Source: Actinomycetes bacterium
Lineage (GTDB): Bacteria; Actinomycetota; Actinomycetes; Actinomycetales; Microbacteriaceae
Direction: 5' to 3'
DNA length: 56,688 nucleotides
Assembly: GCA_023431405.1 (NCBI GenBank)
Contig: JAEYVZ010000012.1
Location: 1 to 56,688, forward strand
Positions 48,616-56,668 of the stretch are shown here, one piece after another. The translations under genes and the position numbers were made by a program. The notes below the pieces were generated by a model, which worked only from the letters and a program-made list of their open reading frames with translations, ran no database searches and had not been told where the DNA came from. Position 1 is the stretch's first letter. Each line of letters begins with the position of its first letter.

Positions 48616-49950
48616 GTGACCGCCGACGCCTCCCCTGAGCCGATCGGGCGGATCCTGTGGCGACTGGCTCCCATGATCTACGGCCCCACGGTGCTGTTCG
48701 GGCTCGGCGAGGGCGCTGTCATCCCGCTGCTGCCCATCATGGCCTCTGCCCTCGGGGCGGATGTGCCGATGGCGGCGCTGGTGGCGGCGGCGCTCGTCGT
48801 CGGTCAGCTGTGCGGCAATCTGCCGGCCGGGTGGGCGGTCGCGCGCATCGGTGAACGGGCCACGATGATCATCGGCGGTGTGATCGCCCTGGTGGCCACG
48901 CAGGGCATCGTGTGGGCGCCGACGATCGGCGAGGCCGAGGTGGGTATCTCCGGCTTGGGCGTGCTGGGCGTCTCGGCGTTCGTGGTGGGCATGAGTGCCG
49001 CGATCTTCGGCTTGGCGCGGCATTCGTTCATGACGACGCGGGTGCCGCTGTCGTTCCGTGCGCGGGCGCTGTCGCTGCTGGGCGGAACCTTCCGGCTCGG
49101 GATGTTCGTGGGCCCTTTCGTGGCGGCGGCCCTGCTGGCCCTGTTCGGCGATGCGATCGCTGCGGCGTGGTTCTTCACCGTTTGCCTCGTCGCGACGATC
49201 GTGCTGGTGGTGTTCGGACCCGATCCCGAGGCCGAGGTCGGGAGGACCCCCTCGGCAAGGGTCGCGGATGCCGCGCCCGACGAGGTCGAAGACACCGGCG
49301 AGCCGGTGACCGGGCCTGTCCGCACCGCGCGCAGGCGCGATCCGGGTACGGGGGTGATCCGCACGATGTGGCGCAATCGCGGAGTGCTGTCACGGCTGGG
49401 GCTCGCTGCAGCCTCGCTCGCGTCGATGCGCTCGGCGCGGCAGGCGCTCCTGCCCCTGTGGGGCGTGTCGATCGGGCTCGACGCGCAGACGATCGCGCTC
49501 GTCGTGGGCGTGTCAGGGGCGATCGACTTCGCCTTGTTCTATGCGAGCGGCCAGGTGATGGACCGGTTCGGCCGGCTCTGGGCGGCGCTCCCCGCGATGC
49601 TCCTCATGGGCCTCGGCTTTCTCGCCCTCTCGTTCACGCATGACCTCGACCAGGCCGCGATGTGGTTCGCCCTCTTCGCCGCGGTGCTGGGGGTGGGCAA
49701 CGGGCTGTCCAGCGGCATCCTGCTGACGCTCGGCGCCGACGTGGCCCCGCAATCGGAGCCCGCCGCTTTCCTGGGGTCGTGGCGCACGCTGACCGATGCC
49801 GGCGGCGCCGTCGCCCCACTCCTCGTCTCGGGCATCGCAGCTGCCCTCTCGATCGGTGCCGCCGCTGCCGCGATGGGTGTCGTCGGCCTCCTGGGCGCGG
49901 CCGCCTTCATCCGCTGGGTGCCGCGGTTCGTGCCGCGACCGCGCAGCTGA
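48616..49950 (+). CDS. Major facilitator superfamily transporter
   Basis: The 444-residue protein has about 12 helices with a hydrophilic central loop at roughly 205-250 between two six-helix halves. The loop 2-3 motif reads A-G-W-A-V-A-R-I-G-E-R near 77, a version of the MFS motif A. It is probably a drug or metabolite exporter; substrate unknown. GTG 48616 is chosen because TAACGT ends 7 bases upstream (leaderless) and it gives a short N-terminus before helix 1; the open frame further upstream lies antisense to prfB. Confidence 0.87.
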   Translation: MTADASPEPIGRILWRLAPMIYGPTVLFGLGEGAVIPLLPIMASALGADVPMAALVAAALVVGQLCGNLPAGWAVARIGERATMIIGGVIALVATQGIVWAPTIGEAEVGISGLGVLGVSAFVVGMSAAIFGLARHSFMTTRVPLSFRARALSLLGGTFRLGMFVGPFVAAALLALFGDAIAAAWFFTVCLVATIVLVVFGPDPEAEVGRTPSARVADAAPDEVEDTGEPVTGPVRTARRRDPGTGVIRTMWRNRGVLSRLGLAAASLASMRSARQALLPLWGVSIGLDAQTIALVVGVSGAIDFALFYASGQVMDRFGRLWAALPAMLLMGLGFLALSFTHDLDQAAMWFALFAAVLGVGNGLSSGILLTLGADVAPQSEPAAFLGSWRTLTDAGGAVAPLLVSGIAAALSIGAAAAAMGVVGLLGAAAFIRWVPRFVPRPRS

Positions 49951-50146
49951 CACCCGCCTCACGCACCCGCTGATCGGAGCGTACGCACGCGCGCGCCCTC
50001 GGCACGGAAGACCGCGGCACCGCGCGGCCGCGCGCACCGAACGAAGGTCGCGGTGGCATCGAATTTCGTCGCCGTCACTCATTTATGCATGTGCGCATAG
50101 TCGCGTTTCGGCAGTCTGATGGCTCCACGAGCTTCATGGAGGAGCC

Positions 50147-51394
50147 TTGCCAAGACGTGTCTCAACCCCCCGCGATCACGCATTCCGCCGTATCCGCTGG
50201 GGAGCAGCCGTCGCCCTCGTCGGCGCCCTGGTGGCGGCTGCGTTTGCGACGACCGGACCTGCGGAGCCCCCACCAGCCGCAGCCCTCACCGACCAGGAGA
50301 AGAGGATGCGCGCGGGGTTGGAGAACGAATGCGGGGCTCCGGTGCGCACGTCGACGGGCCGTGAGGTGCTCTGCGTTGTCTCCACTGACACCACGGAGGG
50401 CAGTGAGTCTTCTGCTTCCCTCGACACACAGCGCGCTCACCCCACCAGCCTGAAACCTGTCCCTCCCCCGGCGGAATGCGCCAAGCCGTCGGTGCAGACG
50501 ACCCGCACGAGGAAGTGCGTCACGACGAGGTGGGGCGTCGACGTCTACGAGAAGTCGAGGAGCGGCACTCGACTCATCGGACGAGCGTCAGGGCTCATGG
50601 TGTCGTACATCTACATGTCGACGAAGAAGTCGGGCATCGTCAATCAGACCTCCGTGACCATGACCGCCAGGAGCGGCCGGGTCAATGCGGTCATCGCCGG
50701 AGTCATGGAGTGCGTAGGGCGATGTGACGGGGCGCGAGGAAGATTGGGAACGACCAAGCTGGTACTGAACAAGCCCGTCACAGCGGTAGGCGAGGTGGCA
50801 CCTGAGAACGCCCGCGGAAAGCGTGCCAACACCTCCACAATGTGGCGGTTTGGGTTCACCAACGTCAATCCCGTGTCGACGACGGGAATCCTCACCGGCA
50901 CGATGCTGCGCGCGCGTTGCGACACAGAGCACTCCGACATAGCTGGCAGCGGCTGCGTGGTACCGGAGCATGTACCTTCGATTCGCTATTCGCTCACCGG
51001 CCCCTGGCCCGCGTACGCGCGGCACGTCCAGCTCGCGCAGCGATCAAAGCTGGAGGGGACGCCGCCCACTGGGCCTCTCACTCGGACCGCGGATAGCGCG
51101 CGGCGTCGAGCCAATCAGCGCGCGGCGTGCCCCGCCAGCCTGAAGCGTCCGAAGGGTTACGACTGCGATGAGTATCCGCTCGCCTCGACCTATCAGGGCG
51201 CGAAGTCCGGGGGCGCGGCCCGGGTTTTCCCCGGTTGCAAGATGAAAGAGCGACGCGGTGAAGGCCCCCATGGATACAGCAGATGCTTCATTCCGGCGTC
51301 TCACAACCGCGGCGCAGGCGCAGCTTTGAGGCACTTCTACGAGGGCAACCGGGTTCATGACGGCGACCAGTTTTACGTGAGGATCACACCATGA
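50147..51394 (+). CDS. Secreted protein with C-terminal NucA/NucB DNase domain
   Basis: The 415-residue protein has an N-terminal signal or anchor (R-R-I-R-W-G-A-A-V-A-L-V-G-A-L, about 14-36), a Cys-containing beta-rich middle of unknown type (about 100-320) and a C-terminal NucA/NucB domain (about 328-415) with C-P-A-S-L, Y-D-C-D-E-Y-P-L-A-S-T and S-H-N-R-G-A-G-A-A-L-R-H-F-Y, the acidic and Asn/His catalytic elements of the family. It should cut DNA outside the cell. Start is TTG 50147 with GGAGGAG closely upstream; no better in-frame start precedes the signal. Its stop overlaps the next start, suggesting an effector/inhibitor pair. Confidence 0.8.
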   Translation: MPRRVSTPRDHAFRRIRWGAAVALVGALVAAAFATTGPAEPPPAAALTDQEKRMRAGLENECGAPVRTSTGREVLCVVSTDTTEGSESSASLDTQRAHPTSLKPVPPPAECAKPSVQTTRTRKCVTTRWGVDVYEKSRSGTRLIGRASGLMVSYIYMSTKKSGIVNQTSVTMTARSGRVNAVIAGVMECVGRCDGARGRLGTTKLVLNKPVTAVGEVAPENARGKRANTSTMWRFGFTNVNPVSTTGILTGTMLRARCDTEHSDIAGSGCVVPEHVPSIRYSLTGPWPAYARHVQLAQRSKLEGTPPTGPLTRTADSARRRANQRAACPASLKRPKGYDCDEYPLASTYQGAKSGGAARVFPGCKMKERRGEGPHGYSRCFIPASHNRGAGAALRHFYEGNRVHDGDQFYVRITP

Positions 51395-51876
51395 ACAACG
51401 CGGTCGTGCGATTGAAGGCGTTCGTCGAGTACCACCAGTTCTACCTCGCATCGGGCGACATGGACGATGAGTGGGACGGCACCTGCGCCAACGACCTCAT
51501 CGAACCTCTGCCGGCTGGAGGGGCTGTGGTCATCACTGGTATCGCACTCGGCTACGTACGCGTCGAGGTCCATTGCTCGTCAGACCCGCCACCTGTCGAG
51601 GCGAAGGGCTGGGACGACATCGTCGAGGCGACTATCGCGGTCCCAGACGGCGTCCTGAACGTGCTGGGATGGGGTGCCACATCGTTCGACGACCGTAACC
51701 TCGCCATCGCCGGGCCTGGCATGTACCGGGTCCGGGCGCATGCGCGTGACCGGCTGGCGCAGTATGACCTCTCGGCACTCCGCGCGAAGGAACGGTTCAT
51801 GTTCGAGATCTGGCCGGCCGACGGGACGGAGCCGCCGGTGGTCGTCCTTCGCGACAGCGGTTTCGCGTCGCGATGA
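51391..51876 (+). CDS. Probable ComJ/Nin-family nuclease inhibitor
   Basis: The 161-residue acidic protein has no signal peptide, so it is cytosolic. It begins M-N-N-A-V-V-R-L-K-A-F-V-E-Y-H-Q-F-Y; a Y-H-Q-F segment at this position is what I recall from the Bacillus ComJ/Nin inhibitor of NucA, followed by similar beta-rich sequence and a late P-G-M-Y-R-V-R-A-H-A strand. It overlaps the nuclease stop by ATGA (51391-51394). Role as immunity protein is inferred from coupling and this partial resemblance; no search was possible. It converges on the tad operon with 29 bases between stops. Confidence 0.6.
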   Translation: MNNAVVRLKAFVEYHQFYLASGDMDDEWDGTCANDLIEPLPAGGAVVITGIALGYVRVEVHCSSDPPPVEAKGWDDIVEATIAVPDGVLNVLGWGATSFDDRNLAIAGPGMYRVRAHARDRLAQYDLSALRAKERFMFEIWPADGTEPPVVVLRDSGFASR

Positions 51877-51905
51877 CCATCTGGCCGGGCACGAGCGACG
51901 ACGAA

Positions 51906-52310
51906 TCACCCGATGGCGGTGCGGCTCGTCGCCGTCGACTCGATGCGCACTCCCCCGGGAACGAACAGGGTGAGAATGGGCGCGTGCCACGTGGTTCGCA
52001 CGGTGACGCGGGCGCTCATACCGTCGGGACTGCCCGCCGCGACGAGTTCCATTCGTTCGTGCACCTCGACGACGTCGGCGGCCTGCTCCCGCACGGCACC
52101 GTCTGTCACGCGCGCCACCGGGCGCCCATCGACGACCTCGATCGTGAAGCCGTACGCACCCGCGAGCGCCGCCGCGTCGGCGGCAGCGTCGACGCGCTTT
52201 CTTGCCAGATAGAGGCTCGTGGCGTCTGCGCAGACCAGGATGAGTGCGATCGCCAGCACGGCATAGCCGAGCGTGAGCAGAAGGGCCGTTCCGTCGTCGC
52301 TGCGTATCAC
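51906..52310 (-). CDS. Rv3654c-like TadE-related pilus/secretion protein
   Basis: The 134-residue protein starts V-I-R-S-D-D-G-T-A-L-L-L-T and has one N-terminal helix (about 8-30: L-L-L-T-L-G-Y-A-V-L-A-I-A-L-I-L-V) followed by R-K-R-V-D-A-A-A-D-A-A-A-L-A-G-A, the TadE/TadG-like signature, and an external beta region. It corresponds to the Rv3654c-type protein that ends actinobacterial tad clusters. GTG 52310 overlaps the previous stop as GTGA; the longer frame upstream is Arg/Cys-rich shadow. It likely forms a minor pilin or assembly scaffold. Confidence 0.82.
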   Translation of the reverse strand: MIRSDDGTALLLTLGYAVLAIALILVCADATSLYLARKRVDAAADAAALAGAYGFTIEVVDGRPVARVTDGAVREQAADVVEVHERMELVAAGSPDGMSARVTVRTTWHAPILTLFVPGGVRIESTATSRTAIG

Positions 52311-52777
52311 GGGCGCACCCGAGGCTCTTCGGAGAGCGCTGTACGTGCTACACGCTGCACACCGGTGGCTTCGACGGGCACCGCCGAGAGGCGGTCGAGT
52401 CCGAGAACAGGCGGCACGAGCGGCAGGGGGACGTCCGCGCGGACGATGACATGGACGATCGCACCCGCGTGAGGACATCGGTCGCCGCGCGGATGGCAGG
52501 CCACGGTCACGTCGAGACCTCCGGCGCGGATGCCGTACTCGCGCTCGGACGCAGCGACCACCGCAGCCATGCGCTCGCGCCGGTCGATCTCCTCCTCTGA
52601 GGTGGCGATGACCCGCGCGAGGTGGCGCGACGCCGATTCCACTCCCAACGCGTGGCTCTGGACCTGCGCAAGCATCACCACGAGATAGAACAGCGGGACG
52701 AGCATCACCAGTCCGACGAGGAGGAACTCGATCGCCGCGGCTCCGGCGTCATCCATCCAGACTCTCCGACGGGGCAT
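52307..52777 (-). CDS. TadE family pilus assembly protein
   Basis: The 156-residue protein has the TadE N-terminus D-D-A-G-A-A-A-I-E-F-L-L-V-G-L-V-M-L-V-P-L-F-Y in two overlapping segments: the A-I-E-F motif precedes a single helix (about 17-38), as in pseudopilins. The rest is extracytoplasmic with one Cys pair (V-A-C-H-P-R-G-D-R-C). Two starts are possible: ATG 52777 with GGGAGG 8 bases upstream, or ATG 52756 with GGAGAG 5 bases upstream; the first is given. It overlaps both neighbours, so the operon is translationally coupled. Confidence 0.83.
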   Translation of the reverse strand: MPRRRVWMDDAGAAAIEFLLVGLVMLVPLFYLVVMLAQVQSHALGVESASRHLARVIATSEEEIDRRERMAAVVAASEREYGIRAGGLDVTVACHPRGDRCPHAGAIVHVIVRADVPLPLVPPVLGLDRLSAVPVEATGVQRVARTALSEEPRVRP

Positions 52778-53141
52778 GCGCCGTCACCTCCCATCCCTCT
52801 GGGAGGCCCCACAAACCGACGAGCGGAAGAGTCGCGCGCACCGTCACCTGAGTGACGAGCGCACCCGACGACGGCGACTCCGACACGTGCACCCGACTCA
52901 CGTACTCTCGTCCGAGCGTGCGCTCGAGAATCACTCGTGCTCGTTCGGCGCCCTCGCGCGGCTCGACATCCGCCCGCGCGGCGTAGTAAGCCGCCTCGAC
53001 GGCCGCGTCCTGCGCCACGTTGCGGACGTAGAGCGCCAGCGCGGTCTGCAGCACCGCCAGGGTCAGCCCCGTGAGGATGATCCCCACAAGCACGAACTCG
53101 ACCGTCGCCGACCCGGAATCGTCACGCAGAACTCCGCTCAT
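52749..53141 (-). CDS. TadE family pilus assembly protein (second)
   Basis: The 130-residue protein starts M-S-G-V-L-R-D-D-S-G-S-A-T-V-E-F and has the canonical TadE pattern: A-T-V-E-F before one helix (V-L-V-G-I-I-L-T-G-L-T-L-A-V-L) and then A-Q-D-A-A-V-E-A-A-Y-Y-A-A-R-A. It is 7 bases after the 59-residue pilin-like gene. The longer upstream open frame lies across that gene and is rejected. It is probably a minor pilin of the tad machine. Confidence 0.84.
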   Translation of the reverse strand: MSGVLRDDSGSATVEFVLVGIILTGLTLAVLQTALALYVRNVAQDAAVEAAYYAARADVEPREGAERARVILERTLGREYVSRVHVSESPSSGALVTQVTVRATLPLVGLWGLPEGWEVTAHAPSESLDG

Positions 53142-53148
53142 GCGCGCG

Positions 53149-53328
53149 TCAGAACCCCGCCACCCGACTGATCGCCTGCTCGAACAGCTGCGCCAGCGCC
53201 GGACCGGCGAGAGCCCAGATGGCAACGACGAGCCCTGCCGTCATCAGTGTCACGAGCACCCAGCCGGGTACATCGCCGACCTCATCATCGGCGAACTCTC
53301 GGAGGTGTGGACGCAGCTTCTGGATCAT
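53149..53328 (-). CDS. 59-aa pilin-like protein (Flp/DUF4244 type)
   Basis: This short gene encodes M-I-Q-K-L-R-P-H-L-R-E-F-A-D-D-E-V-G-D-V, then P-G-W-V-L-V-T-L-M-T-A-G-L-V-V-A-I-W-A-L as a single helix and an amphipathic end (L-A-Q-L-F-E-Q-A-I-S-R-V-A-G-F). Short charged leader, one helix and position between TadC and TadE genes match the major Flp-type pilin of actinobacterial tad clusters (Rv3656c position). The usual G-x-T-A-x-E-Y processing motif is not clear. The ribosome binding site is weak. Confidence 0.75.
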   Translation of the reverse strand: MIQKLRPHLREFADDEVGDVPGWVLVTLMTAGLVVAIWALAGPALAQLFEQAISRVAGF

Positions 53329-53397
53329 GGAATCAGTCTCGACGGATGAACGAGGTGCCGCCGGAGTTGTCCACAGCCGCGATCGACGGCCCGCCGC

Positions 53398-54315
53398 TCA
53401 GCCGATCCCCAGGCGAAGCATGACGATGCCGGGAAAGACCGCGAACAGCACGGAGAGCGGAAGCAGAAGGAACACGAGCGGCAGGAGCATCGCGATCTCC
53501 TTCCTTCCGGCGGCTTCGATGAGTCGGCGTTTCGCCTCCTCGCGTACATCCGCCGCCTGATTCTGCAGCACCTGCGACAGGGGTGCGCCACGCTCGATGG
53601 CGGAGACGAGATGGTCGGTCGCCCGTGTCAACGGTGGTACGTCGAGGCGCTGAGAAGCACCGGCGAGCGCGTCGGAAAGACTGGAACCCGTGCCGCTGGC
53701 GAGGACGGCGCGGCGCAGCTCCGCGGTGAGCTCGCCGGTGCCCACCTCACCCACGCGACGCAGCGCCTCGCGAAGCCCCTCTCCCGCAGCAAGACAGAGG
53801 GAGAGGAATTCCAACACGGTGGGCAGCTCATCCTCGATGCGTGACCGTCGCACGCGACAGGCGCGTTGGAGACGCAGGTCGCAGATGACGATCCCGCCGG
53901 CGGCGGCGAGAGGTGCCAGAAGGATACTCCCGTGGGCGTCCACAGCCGACAGCGCAAGAACGATGGCGATGAGAGCGCCCGCCACGACGCCGATCACGGC
54001 TCCGGCGAGCTGGCGGGCTCGGAACGATGCCGCCGACATGGGCCAGCCCGCCTGCGCCAGCCGTCGATCGATCGCCTCCGCGCCGCCCACGTGCTCGAGC
54101 GACCGAAGCAGCCAGGCGCGCCACCCCCTGGGCTGAGCGACGGCGACCACCGGAGTCAGTCCGCGCGGGTCGCCGACATCACGCACGTAGGGTGCAACGC
54201 GCCGCGTGAGTGACATCGCCGACCACCGGGGCACGCGTCCCAGAGCCAAGACGACACCGACACCGAAAGCGCCACCGAGGATCACGGCGTACGACAACTC
54301 CGTCCAGGAACTCAC
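53398..54315 (-). CDS. Type II secretion F-domain protein (TadC-like)
   Basis: The 305-residue inner-membrane platform protein has N-terminal helices (about 7-24 and 95-140), a cytoplasmic T2SSF domain with L-P-T-V-L-E-F-L-S-L-C-L-A-A-G near 165 and T-R-A-T-D-H-L-V-S-A-I-E-R-G near 228, and a C-terminal helix (L-L-P-L-V-F-L-L-L-P-L-S-V-L). GTG 54315 overlaps the stop of the upstream gene as GTGA, which decides the start; the longer frame is shadow sequence. With TadB it would anchor the ATPase. Confidence 0.88.
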   Translation of the reverse strand: MSSWTELSYAVILGGAFGVGVVLALGRVPRWSAMSLTRRVAPYVRDVGDPRGLTPVVAVAQPRGWRAWLLRSLEHVGGAEAIDRRLAQAGWPMSAASFRARQLAGAVIGVVAGALIAIVLALSAVDAHGSILLAPLAAAGGIVICDLRLQRACRVRRSRIEDELPTVLEFLSLCLAAGEGLREALRRVGEVGTGELTAELRRAVLASGTGSSLSDALAGASQRLDVPPLTRATDHLVSAIERGAPLSQVLQNQAADVREEAKRRLIEAAGRKEIAMLLPLVFLLLPLSVLFAVFPGIVMLRLGIG

Positions 54316-55169
54316 CCGAACCACCTCCGGGGCTCCGGCAGTCGTCCGAGACGCATCATGAGCTGGTAAGCGATCACCGACACGGCTGCCCCTGCGATGA
54401 CGAGCACCGCTCCCTCCGGCGAGGCGTACGCGCGAGCACCCTCGGGACGCGTGGCCAGCAGGGCCAGGACGATCCACGGAGCGGCAACCCCGACCGCCGC
54501 CGCCCCCCGCACCCACGACTGTCGAGCCTCCACCTCTCCTCGAAGCGCTGCGTCGGCGCGGACGGAGGTTGCCAGCGCTCTCAGGACCGTGGTGAGCTCC
54601 GTGCCGCCGACCTGGCGGGCCATGCGGAGCGTCTCGACGATCCTGTCGCCCACCGGGTCACCGAGTGCCGCCTTGGCCCGCAGCACGGCGGAGTCGAAGT
54701 GTCCTGATGCGGACAGATCCGCACGGAAGCGCGCGAACACCGGACGAAGCTGCTCGGGGGCAGTGGATGCGAGCGAACCGACGGCTTCAGGCAGCGGCAT
54801 CCCTGCGCGCACGGCTGCCACCAGCAACTCGCACACGTCGGGCCACAGCGCGCGCCGCGACCGGGCGAGTCGCCGGGCTCGGCTGCGAAGCCACACCAGG
54901 GGTGCGGCGGCGCCGAAGACGGCGGCCACGCTCACCACGGCGGGAATGGCCGCGACGATCCAGGCGGCAGACGCGGCGACGGCGGCGGAGCCGATCGCAC
55001 CGACCAGGAGGCGCCCGGCGGGCGCGTGTGCGTAGCCTGCCGCGTCGAGGAGCCGGCGAAGTCTCGACGACCGACCCAGGGAGCGCGTTCCGAAACCCGC
55101 GGGCCACAGCCACGGTGACAGCATGAGCAGGATGCCGGCGGCCAGCATCCCACCCCATACCGCGATCAT
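54312..55169 (-). CDS. Type II secretion F-domain protein (TadB-like)
   Basis: The 285-residue protein has two N-terminal helical regions (about 3-20 and 55-95), a T2SSF domain with L-W-P-D-V-C-E-L-L-V-A-A-V-R-A-G-M-P-L-P near 108-127 and a C-terminal double-helix segment (205-265). It pairs with the TadC-like protein as the membrane platform of the tad pilus. Its ATG overlaps the TadA stop as ATGA (55166-55169). Confidence 0.88.
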   Translation of the reverse strand: MIAVWGGMLAAGILLMLSPWLWPAGFGTRSLGRSSRLRRLLDAAGYAHAPAGRLLVGAIGSAAVAASAAWIVAAIPAVVSVAAVFGAAAPLVWLRSRARRLARSRRALWPDVCELLVAAVRAGMPLPEAVGSLASTAPEQLRPVFARFRADLSASGHFDSAVLRAKAALGDPVGDRIVETLRMARQVGGTELTTVLRALATSVRADAALRGEVEARQSWVRGAAAVGVAAPWIVLALLATRPEGARAYASPEGAVLVIAGAAVSVIAYQLMMRLGRLPEPRRWFG

Positions 55170-56386
55170 CGCTCCCGCCTCGCGTACACGCGCTCCGCCG
55201 TGACGGATTCCTCCCCTGCCGTGCCGGTCACGCGTGCCACTTCCGCCACGACGCGACGACCGTCCGCCAGCCGCGCGCAGTGGATCACGTAGTGCACCGC
55301 CGATGCGACAGCGGGCACGACGAACGATCGGTCGATGTTGGCTCCGGCCAGAAGCGGGAGAGAGCAGAACTTCCGCAGCGCCTCCGACGCGTTGTTGGCG
55401 TGGATGGTGGCAGCTCCGGGCACACCCGTGTTGAGGGCGAGGAGGAGGTCGAGGGCTTCCGCACCGCGCACCTCGCCGATGACAAGCCGGTCGGGCCGCA
55501 TACGCAGCGCTTCGGTGACCAGGCGCCTCAGCGTCACCTCCCCCGTTCCCTCCAGACTCGGCTGTCGGCCCTGCAGAGCGACGACATCGGTGGCCGTCAC
55601 CGCCAGCTCGAACGTCTCCTCCACCGTGACCAATCGGTGGTGGGCAGGGGCGCTGCTCAGGAGCGCGCGAAGCATGGTGGTCTTGCCGGAGTGCGTCGCC
55701 CCGGACACCAGCACGTTGAAGCCGCCGTGGATGACGGAGACCAGCCGGTCGGCGAGATCGGCCGGCAGCGAACCGCCGCCGACCAGGTCGGCGAGGGTAC
55801 GGCGATGCGGAAGGAACTTGCGGATGTTGACCGACCAGTGCTCGTGGGTGATGTCGGGGATGACGACGTGGAGGCGTGAGCCGTCGGGAAGTGACGCGTC
55901 GACGAACGGTCTGCTGAGATCCACGCGGCGGCCGGTGGAGTGGAGCATCCTCTCGACGAGGTCACGCACGGCGTCCGCCGTGAGCGCCAGCGGCACGCGC
56001 TCGTTGCGCCCCTCGCGTGCACAGAAGATGCGGTCGGGCGCGTTGATCCAGATCTCCTCGACGGCGGGATCGTCGAAGAGCGGCTGGAGGGGGCCGTAGC
56101 CGGCCAGGGTCGAGAGCACCTCTCGCACCGCGGCCGCCTCGTCGTCGAGCACGTCGAGGCCTCGCGCGAGGGCGAAGTCGTTGTGTCGGCGTACCTCGCT
56201 CCGCGCGATGGCGGCCCCCCGTTCGGGGTCGCGCAGCGGATCGACCTGCTCCGCCCGCAGCCGCGTGCGCACCCGTTCGGCGAGGCTGTCGTCCGGCAGG
56301 GCGGGATCGGTGGTCTGAGGGGCGAGGGAGGCCGGGGCGACACGAGCGATCTGGGGGGCGAGGGGCACACCCGGCATCCTGCCCAT
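55166..56386 (-). CDS. tadA: Pilus/secretion ATPase TadA (CpaF family)
   Basis: The 406-residue ATPase has an N-terminal helical domain, then I-W-I-N-A-P-D-R-I-F near 115, Walker A G-A-T-H-S-G-K-T-T-M near 230 (a Thr-His variant of the usual G-x-T-G-S-G-K-T), and Walker B L-V-I-G-E-V-R-G-A-E-A near 300 with N-T-G-V-P-G-A-A-T-I-H-A-N-N after it. It powers pilus assembly. ATG 56386 is chosen (a second ATG lies at 56377); the open frame upstream is shadow sequence. It is the first gene of the tad operon. The usual TadZ/CpaE gene is not upstream. Confidence 0.93.
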   Translation of the reverse strand: MGRMPGVPLAPQIARVAPASLAPQTTDPALPDDSLAERVRTRLRAEQVDPLRDPERGAAIARSEVRRHNDFALARGLDVLDDEAAAVREVLSTLAGYGPLQPLFDDPAVEEIWINAPDRIFCAREGRNERVPLALTADAVRDLVERMLHSTGRRVDLSRPFVDASLPDGSRLHVVIPDITHEHWSVNIRKFLPHRRTLADLVGGGSLPADLADRLVSVIHGGFNVLVSGATHSGKTTMLRALLSSAPAHHRLVTVEETFELAVTATDVVALQGRQPSLEGTGEVTLRRLVTEALRMRPDRLVIGEVRGAEALDLLLALNTGVPGAATIHANNASEALRKFCSLPLLAGANIDRSFVVPAVASAVHYVIHCARLADGRRVVAEVARVTGTAGEESVTAERVYARRER

Positions 56387-56586
56387 CGTCGCCGACCACC
56401 CGCGGCAGTTATCCACACCACCCCTGGCGCAGGCACGGGGCTCCGCGCATAGTGGAGCCATGCCAGCCCCTGACCCCCGCACGCAGGTGATCGACCAGAT
56501 CGGGCCGTCGGTCGCGCGTGATCCGGGGCGGATTCGCAGGCGCCCGGTCACAGCGGAAAGCGCCTCCTGGATAGACTGAGGACCCC

Positions 56587-56668
56587 GCGGGAGTGGTGGA
56601 ATTGGCAGACACGCAGGATTTAGGTTCCTGTGCCGCAAGGCATGTGGGTTCAAGTCCCACCTTCCGCA
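56587..56668 (+). tRNA. tRNA-Leu, anticodon TAG
   Basis: GCGGGAG opens the acceptor and CTTCCGC plus discriminator A closes it (one G-U pair). The anticodon stem CAGGA/TCCTG encloses loop TTTAGGT with anticodon TAG; the long variable arm (TGCCGCAAGGCA) is the class II feature of leucine tRNAs, and the T arm is GTGGGTTCAAGTCCCAC. CCA is not encoded. It reads CUA-family codons. Confidence 0.97.

Noticed and set aside
51873..52472. 199-codon plus-strand frame after the inhibitor gene
   Set aside because: It is antisense to the Rv3654c-like and TadE genes and has shadow composition.
56409..56417. TTATCCACA, a perfect DnaA-box sequence, and TTGTCCACA near 53367
   Set aside because: They are single, isolated copies 3 kb apart; a 9-mer match is expected by chance in a window of this size and no origin features surround them.
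56460..56579. 39-codon plus-strand frame before tRNA-Leu, with CATAGT near its ATG
   Set aside because: The peptide is Arg/Pro-rich without a recognisable pattern and probably reflects the tRNA promoter region; not enough support for a gene.
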